A DNA stretch of 33,543 bases, from contig NZ_JAINZZ010000075.1 of assembly GCF_019890725.1 (NCBI RefSeq), positions 1 to 33,543 of the forward strand, written 5' to 3'. This stretch comes from Actinacidiphila acidipaludis. GTDB lineage: Bacteria > Actinomycetota > Actinomycetes > Streptomycetales > Streptomycetaceae. Under the pieces are notes generated by a model that worked only from the letters and a program-made list of their open reading frames with translations, was not told the DNA's origin and did not search any database. The first letter of the stretch is position 1. Each line of letters starts with the position of its first letter. This document shows positions 29,728 to 33,543 of the stretch, in pieces. Position numbers and translations under genes: made by a program.

Positions 29728-30762
29728 TCAGGCGGGCAGCGGGGCCGCCGGGCCCGGGTCGGGGCTGGAGGGAGCGATGGGCTCGGGAACCGGCCCGGAG
29801 GTGAAGCTCGCGATGTCCAGGGCCTGCGCCGCGGCCGCCGCGGCGCCGACCAGACCCGCGTCGGTCCCCAGCTTCGCCGGGACCACGTCGACGCCCGCGG
29901 CGAAGGACAGGGTCGCGTAGCGGGTCAGGTGCTCGCGCAGCGGGTCGAAGAGGATCGGGCCGGCGTTGGCGACCCCGCCGCCGACGACGGCCACGTGGAT
30001 CTCGACGAGCGTCGCGGTCGCCGCGATCCCCGCCGCCAGCGCCTGAGCGGCGCGGTCGAAGGACGCCAGGGCGATCGGGTCGCCCGCGCGGGCGGAATCC
30101 GCGACCGCGGCCGCCGTGGGCTGGGCGCCGGCCGGCGGCTGCCAGCCCTGGTCCAGCGCCCGGCGCGCGATGTTCGGCCCGGACGCGATCCGCTCGACGC
30201 AGCCGCGCGACCCGCAGGGGCACAGGTCGCCGTCCAGGTCGACGCTGATGTGCCCGATGTGGCCCGCGTTGCCGGTCGGCCCGGGCAGCAGTGAGCCGCC
30301 CAGCACCAGGCCGCCGCCGACCCCGGTGGAGACGACCATGCACAGCGCGTTGTCGTAGCCGCGCGCCGCGCCCTGCCAGTGCTCGGCGGCGGTCATGGCC
30401 ACGCCGTCGCCGGTGAGGACCACCGGCAGCCCGCCGCTCGCCCGGGAGACCCGCGCGACCAGGGGGAACTCACGCCACCCGGGAACGTTCACCGGGCTGA
30501 CCGTGCCGTGCGCGGCGTCCACCGGTCCCGCACTGCCGATTCCGACGGCGACCGCGCCGGACCACTGCGGGGCGTCCGCGAGTTCACCGAGGACCTCGGT
30601 CACCGCCCGCAGGACCGTCTCACCGTCCTCTCCCGCGGGCGTGGGCCGCAGGGCCCGGGCGAGCAACCGCCCCTCGCTGTCGACAAGTGCACCGGCGATC
30701 TTCGTTCCGCCGATGTCCAGTGCGGCCACCAGGGAACCGGTCGCGCCGTGGGGGGACTGCAT
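29728..30762 (-). CDS. ROK-family sugar kinase (glucokinase-like)
   Basis: The 344-residue protein keeps the kinase motifs: the phosphate-binding LDIGGTKIAGALVD (residues ~15-28), AVGIGSAGPVD, the catalytic region TGDGVAMTAAEHWQGAA, the second phosphate motif VVSTGVGGGLVLGG and the zinc/sugar motif GHIGHISVDLDGDLCPCGSRGCVERIASG. It should phosphorylate a hexose such as glucose with ATP. In the conserved sugar-site motif an expected Asn/Asp-Asn pair reads GDG, so specificity may differ from GlkA. A 25-residue Pro/Ser-rich tail is added. It is divergent from a LacI regulator. ATG 30762 follows AAGGAG at a rather long spacing of 11. Confidence 0.93.
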   Translation of the reverse strand: MQSPHGATGSLVAALDIGGTKIAGALVDSEGRLLARALRPTPAGEDGETVLRAVTEVLGELADAPQWSGAVAVGIGSAGPVDAAHGTVSPVNVPGWREFPLVARVSRASGGLPVVLTGDGVAMTAAEHWQGAARGYDNALCMVVSTGVGGGLVLGGSLLPGPTGNAGHIGHISVDLDGDLCPCGSRGCVERIASGPNIARRALDQGWQPPAGAQPTAAAVADSARAGDPIALASFDRAAQALAAGIAATATLVEIHVAVVGGGVANAGPILFDPLREHLTRYATLSFAAGVDVVPAKLGTDAGLVGAAAAAAQALDIASFTSGPVPEPIAPSSPDPGPAAPLPA

Positions 30763-30880
30763 CGCTGGGTGCTCTCCTTGTCGTTTCGCCGCACTGCGCC
30801 GTGCATGTCCGGTGCTGTCGGGGGTGTTGACACTAAGGGTTCCGCACGGAGCGGCCCCAGGAGTAGTCTCGCCTGACCTT

Positions 30881-30915
30881 GACAACGTTGTCCATCTCTC
30901 GCCGCAGGGAATACT
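30881..30915. promoter_or_regulatory. LacI-type operator and leaderless promoter of the LacI gene
   Basis: GACAAC-GTTGTC (30881-30892) is a perfect 12-bp palindrome with the central CG typical of LacI-family sites. It overlaps the -35 TTGTCC (30888-30893) of the LacI gene; a -10 AATACT (30910-30915) follows after 16 bp and ends 6 nt before GTG 30922. The same operator lies about 120 bp upstream of the ROK kinase start. Confidence 0.6.
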
Positions 30916-30921
30916 ACGACC

Positions 30922-31947
30922 GTGACCCAAACACCTGGACGTACACCCCGGCCCACGATGAAGGATGTCGCCGCCCGAGCGGGCGTCGGCCTCAAGACGG
31001 TCTCCCGCGTGGTCAACGAGGAAGCGGGCGTCACGCCCGACACCGTGGCCCGCGTCCAGGCGGCGATCGAGGCGCTCGGCTTCCGGCGCAACGACAGTGC
31101 GCGACTGCTGCGCACCCGGCGCACGTCGAGCATCGGCCTGGTGCTGGAGGACGTCGCGGACCCCTTCTACGCGGCGCTCAGCCGGGCCGTGGAGGACGTG
31201 GCCCGGGCGCACGGGGCGCTGCTCTTCACCGGCTCCAGCGCCGAGGACCCCAGACGCGAGCAGGAACTCGTGCTGGCGTTCTGCGCGCGGCGGGTGGACG
31301 GGCTGGTCGTGGTGCCCGCCAGTGACGACCACCGCTACCTGAGCCCGGAGATCGAGGCCGGCGTCGCGACGGTCTTCGTCGACCGCCCTGCCGGGCATCT
31401 GGACGCGGACGTCGTGCTCACCGACAACGCCGGCGGTGTGCGGGACGGCGTGGCCCACCTCATCGCCCACGGCCACCGCCGGATCGGCTTCATCGGCGAC
31501 CAGCCCGGCATCCACACGGCGGCCGAGCGTCTGCGCGGGTACCGGGAGGCGATGGCCGGGGCGAACCTGCCCGTGGGCGCGGACTGGATCGCGATGGGTC
31601 CGACGACCCCGGAGAGCGTGCGGGCGGCCCTCGGCACCATGCTGTCGGGGCCGGAGCCCGTGACGGCGCTGCTCGCGGGCAACAACCGGGTCACCGTGAC
31701 GGCGGTCCGCGTGCTGTCCGGGCTGCCGCGGCCGGTCGCCCTCGTCGGCTTCGACGACTTCGAGCTCGCGGATCTGCTGAGTCCGCCGGTCACCGTCGTG
31801 GCGCAGGACGCGCCCGGGCTGGGGCGGACGGCGGCGCAGTTGCTGTTCCGGAGGCTGGACGGGATGGCCGGGGAGGAGCCGTCGCGGACCGAGCTTTCGG
31901 CTCGGTTGATCCCGAGGGGGTCCGGCGAGATCCCGCCCTCGCCGTAG
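30922..31947 (+). CDS. LacI-family transcriptional regulator
   Basis: The 341-residue protein has the LacI HTH and hinge at residues ~12-65 (TMKDVAARAGVGLKTVSRVVNEEAGVTPDTVARVQAAIEALGF followed by RLLRTRRTSSIGLV). A periplasmic-binding-like sensor domain follows, with VFVDRPAG, DNAGGVRDGVAHLIAHGHRRIGFIGD and the late VALVGFDDFELADLLSPPVTVVAQD. It should bind a sugar and control the divergent ROK kinase and itself through the palindrome in between. GTG 30922 lies 6 nt from a -10 box, so the mRNA may be leaderless; the AGGGA 11 nt upstream is poorly placed. Confidence 0.95.
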   Translation: MTQTPGRTPRPTMKDVAARAGVGLKTVSRVVNEEAGVTPDTVARVQAAIEALGFRRNDSARLLRTRRTSSIGLVLEDVADPFYAALSRAVEDVARAHGALLFTGSSAEDPRREQELVLAFCARRVDGLVVVPASDDHRYLSPEIEAGVATVFVDRPAGHLDADVVLTDNAGGVRDGVAHLIAHGHRRIGFIGDQPGIHTAAERLRGYREAMAGANLPVGADWIAMGPTTPESVRAALGTMLSGPEPVTALLAGNNRVTVTAVRVLSGLPRPVALVGFDDFELADLLSPPVTVVAQDAPGLGRTAAQLLFRRLDGMAGEEPSRTELSARLIPRGSGEIPPSP

Positions 31948-31954
31948 GAGTTCC

Positions 31955-31970
31955 CCCGGGCTCGCCCGGG
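31955..31970 (+). terminator. Short hairpin after the LacI gene
   Basis: CCCGGG (31955-31960) and CCCGGG (31965-31970) pair around the tetraloop CTCG, 7 bp beyond the LacI stop codon. A 14-bp palindrome GCGCGGGCCCGCGC follows at 31995-32008 and may act with it or serve the convergent gene. Confidence 0.5.
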
Positions 31971-32049
31971 ACCCACGTCCTCAGCCACGGCTCTGCGCGG
32001 GCCCGCGCCTGCCCTCGGGATCGAGCCTGGCGGACCTCGCACTCCCGAA

Positions 32050-32103
32050 TCACGTGCCGTTCGTCCACTTGTCGGGGGCAGCCCAGGAGGTGCCCGAGTC
32101 CAT
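32050..32103 (-). CDS. Possible 17-residue peptide or in-frame extension behind the aldolase gene
   Basis: Directly after the TGA stop of the aldolase gene (32133-32131) the same frame stays open for 27 codons, to a TGA at 32052-32050. It contains ATG 32103 and the peptide MDSGTSWAAPDKWTNGT. Fifteen of the sixteen codons after ATG end in G or C while positions one and two are mixed, as in real genes of this genome. GGGAG directly adjoins the ATG, too close for a normal ribosome site. It could be a small peptide, a read-through extension, or the decayed end of a formerly longer aldolase gene. Confidence 0.25.
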   Translation of the reverse strand: MDSGTSWAAPDKWTNGT

Positions 32104-32130
32104 CTCCCGCAGGCCGGGGCGGGGTTGGGG

Positions 32131-33408
32131 TCAGGGGGTGAGCGGGGGGCGGGCGGAGAGGGCGAGGAGCTGTGCATGGGAGAGGGAGGCGGCCGCGGCC
32201 ACTTCGGAGGGACCCAGCGCCCCGCAGTCCAGCCCGCGCAGTACGAACTCGCTGAGGGCCCGGGCTGTGGCCGGCTCGTCCATCACGGCCCCGCCGGTCT
32301 TGCGGACGTACGCCGCGAGGCGCCCCGCCGCCGCGCCCAGCCCCTCGCGGTAGAACGCGTACACCGCCGCGTAGCGGGTCGGCAGATGGGCCGGGTGCAT
32401 GTCCCAGCCCTGGTAGTACGCCCGGGCGAGCGAGCGGCGGACCAGGCCGTAGTGCAGCCGCCAGGCCGCCCGGACCTGCTCGGTCGGGCCGACGGGCAGC
32501 ACATTGGTCGAGCCGTCGGAGAGCCGCACCCCCGTCCCCGCGGCGGCGACCTGCATGACGGCCTTGGCGTGGTCGGCCACCGGGTGGTCCATCGACTGGT
32601 GGGCCGGGCTCACCCCGCACGCCGCGCTGTAGTCGAACGTGCCGTAGTGCAGCGCTGTGGCCCGGCCCCCGGCCGCGTCGATGAGCAGCGGCACCGCCGA
32701 CCGGCCGTCGGGCCCGAGGATCGCCTGCGTGGTCTCGATCTGGATCTCGAAGCCGAGCCGTCCCTCGGGCAGCCCGGCCGCCCGCTCGAACTCCCCGCAC
32801 AGGCGGGCCATCGCGGCCACCTGGGCGGGAAACGTGACCTTGGGGAGCGTGAGCACCAGCCCGGCGGGCAGCGCCCCGGCGTCCAGCAGCGTGGTGAGGA
32901 AGAGGTCGAGCGTGCGGATGCCCCGGTCGCGGACGGCCGCCTCCATGCACTTCATGCGGATGCCGACGAACGGGGGCGCGGTGCCGTCGGCCACCGTCGC
33001 GGACACCGTGCGGGCGGCGGCCACCGCGGCGCCGTCCTCCTCCGCGTCGGGCCGCGTCCCGTACCCGTCCTCGAAGTCGATCCGCAGGTCCTCCACCGGC
33101 TCCCGCAGCAGCTTGGCCCGCACGCGGTCGTAGACCTCGGCGGCCAGCTCGCCGGGGAGGCCGACGGCCTCCGCGAGCGCGTCCGGGTCGGGCGCGTGCG
33201 CGTCGAGTGCGGCGAGCGCCTGGTCGCCCCACTCCCGCACGGTGTCCGCGGTGAAGGCGTCCGCCGGCACGTACACCGTGTGCACGGGCTGCCGCGTGCC
33301 CGGGTCGCCGGGGTAGCGCCTGGCCAACTCGGCGTCGGTGGCGGCCAGCCCGGCACCGACCTCCGCTCGTACCGTGTCCGCCAGCGTCGTTCCGCCTGCC
33401 TGCGCCAT
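32131..33408 (-). CDS. HpcH/HpaI-aldolase-like protein (DUF6986 family)
   Basis: The 425-residue protein resembles the citrate-lyase-beta/HpcH aldolase barrel: VEDLRIDFEDGYGTRPD is the acidic strand, PFVGIRMKCMEAA and GLVLTLPKVTFPAQVAAM follow, and RLGFEIQIETTQAIL supplies the metal-ligand Glu region seen in this superfamily. YGTFDYSAACGVSPAHQSMDHPVADHAKAVMQVAA lies near the C-terminal side. From memory it is the actinobacterial DUF6986 family. Such enzymes cleave or condense small 2-oxoacids or acyl-CoAs; the exact reaction is unknown, and a link to purine or glyoxylate metabolism is only a guess. ATG 33408 follows GGGAGGG at a spacing of 8; GTG 33417 directly adjoins that site and is rejected. 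Confidence 0.88.
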   Translation of the reverse strand: MAQAGGTTLADTVRAEVGAGLAATDAELARRYPGDPGTRQPVHTVYVPADAFTADTVREWGDQALAALDAHAPDPDALAEAVGLPGELAAEVYDRVRAKLLREPVEDLRIDFEDGYGTRPDAEEDGAAVAAARTVSATVADGTAPPFVGIRMKCMEAAVRDRGIRTLDLFLTTLLDAGALPAGLVLTLPKVTFPAQVAAMARLCGEFERAAGLPEGRLGFEIQIETTQAILGPDGRSAVPLLIDAAGGRATALHYGTFDYSAACGVSPAHQSMDHPVADHAKAVMQVAAAGTGVRLSDGSTNVLPVGPTEQVRAAWRLHYGLVRRSLARAYYQGWDMHPAHLPTRYAAVYAFYREGLGAAAGRLAAYVRKTGGAVMDEPATARALSEFVLRGLDCGALGPSEVAAAASLSHAQLLALSARPPLTP

Positions 33409-33427
33409 GAGCCGCACCCTCCCGATT

Positions 33428-33446
33428 TTTCAACAAATCGTTGAAA
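33428..33446. promoter_or_regulatory. Operator of the DUF6986 aldolase gene
   Basis: TTTCAAC-AAATC-GTTGAAA is a perfect 7-bp inverted repeat in an AT-rich patch, unusual for this genome. It overlaps the predicted transcription start (about 33442), so a bound protein would repress. An IclR-type regulator is one candidate, but this is inference. Confidence 0.6.
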
Positions 33447-33448
33447 GG

Positions 33449-33478
33449 AAGCTAGCCCGGCGCCCGGTACAGGGTCAA
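33449..33478 (-). promoter_or_regulatory. Promoter of the DUF6986 aldolase gene
   Basis: On the minus strand -35 TTGACC (33478-33473) and -10 TAGCTT (33454-33449) are separated by 18 bp. The leader of about 34 nt contains the operator and the GGGAGGG ribosome site. Confidence 0.6.
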
Positions 33479-33487
33479 CAGGCAACG

Positions 33488-33528
33488 CGACGGCCCCCGG
33501 ACGCGAGGTGCGCGTCCGGGGGCCGTCG
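33488..33528. terminator. Strong hairpin terminator at the right edge
   Basis: An 18-bp perfect stem, 33488-33505 paired with 33511-33528, has the 5-nt loop AGGTG. It lies upstream of the aldolase promoter and should insulate it from a gene ending just outside the window. Confidence 0.8.
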
Positions 33529-33543
33529 GCGCAAGCCGCCCTC

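Noticed and set aside
28250..29920. 556-codon rightward open frame over the NUDIX fusion and the gene-free stretch
   Set aside because: Composition is that of an antisense shadow, and it ends within the ROK kinase gene. I considered it because it spans the empty stretch, but saw no domain.

Overview
The window is chromosomal DNA from a Streptomyces or a very close relative. It is extremely GC-rich, nearly every codon of the convincing genes ends in G or C, GTG starts are frequent, and the families are typical of that genus (mycothiol- and F420-linked enzymes, SHOCT and DUF6332-like small proteins, ROK, LacI, DeoR and MocR regulators). I see no rRNA, tRNA, CRISPR array, phage gene, transposase or integrase. 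All identifications are from motifs and memory of families; no search was run.

Left part (1-8.7 kb): the C-terminal AAA+ domain of a protein cut by the window edge; a large membrane protein with a lipase-like domain; a DeoR regulator; an SRPBCC protein; a small membrane protein; then a leftward operon of alpha/beta hydrolase, Tat-exported molybdopterin oxidoreductase, cytochrome b and what looks like the C-terminal half of a larger membrane protein. A MocR/GntR-aminotransferase regulator is divergent to this operon (8.7-10.3 kb), with inverted and direct repeats between them.

Middle (10.3-19.1 kb): an anti-sigma-like ATPase converges with a SHOCT / ABC-ATPase / FtsX-permease operon whose cistrons overlap by 4 bp. 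A 26-bp perfect inverted repeat with self-complementary arms lies between the two. Next come a ROK repressor back to back with a YbjJ-like MFS carrier, a small membrane protein and a mycothiol-dependent isomerase-like protein.

Right part (19.1-33.5 kb): MarR/DHA2-type exporter pair; a DUF6332-like protein; a LuxR response regulator with its histidine kinase; TetR/F420-dependent nitroreductase-like pair; geranylgeranyl-reductase-family flavoprotein; M20 dipeptidase; a TmrB-like P-loop domain fused to a NUDIX hydrolase; ROK sugar kinase divergent from a LacI regulator; and a DUF6986/HpcH-like aldolase with a strong operator at its promoter.

The recurring theme is a local regulator divergent from the gene it probably controls, with visible palindromes between them. 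Many of these promoters place the -10 hexamer only 6-7 nt before the start codon, which predicts leaderless mRNAs. The most unusual items are the TmrB-NUDIX fusion, the ROK/MFS promoter in which about 18 bp carries two opposed leaderless starts, the nested 26-bp inverted repeat, and the half-length membrane protein fused behind the cytochrome b gene. I found no clear new multi-gene system such as a defence island or biosynthetic cluster.
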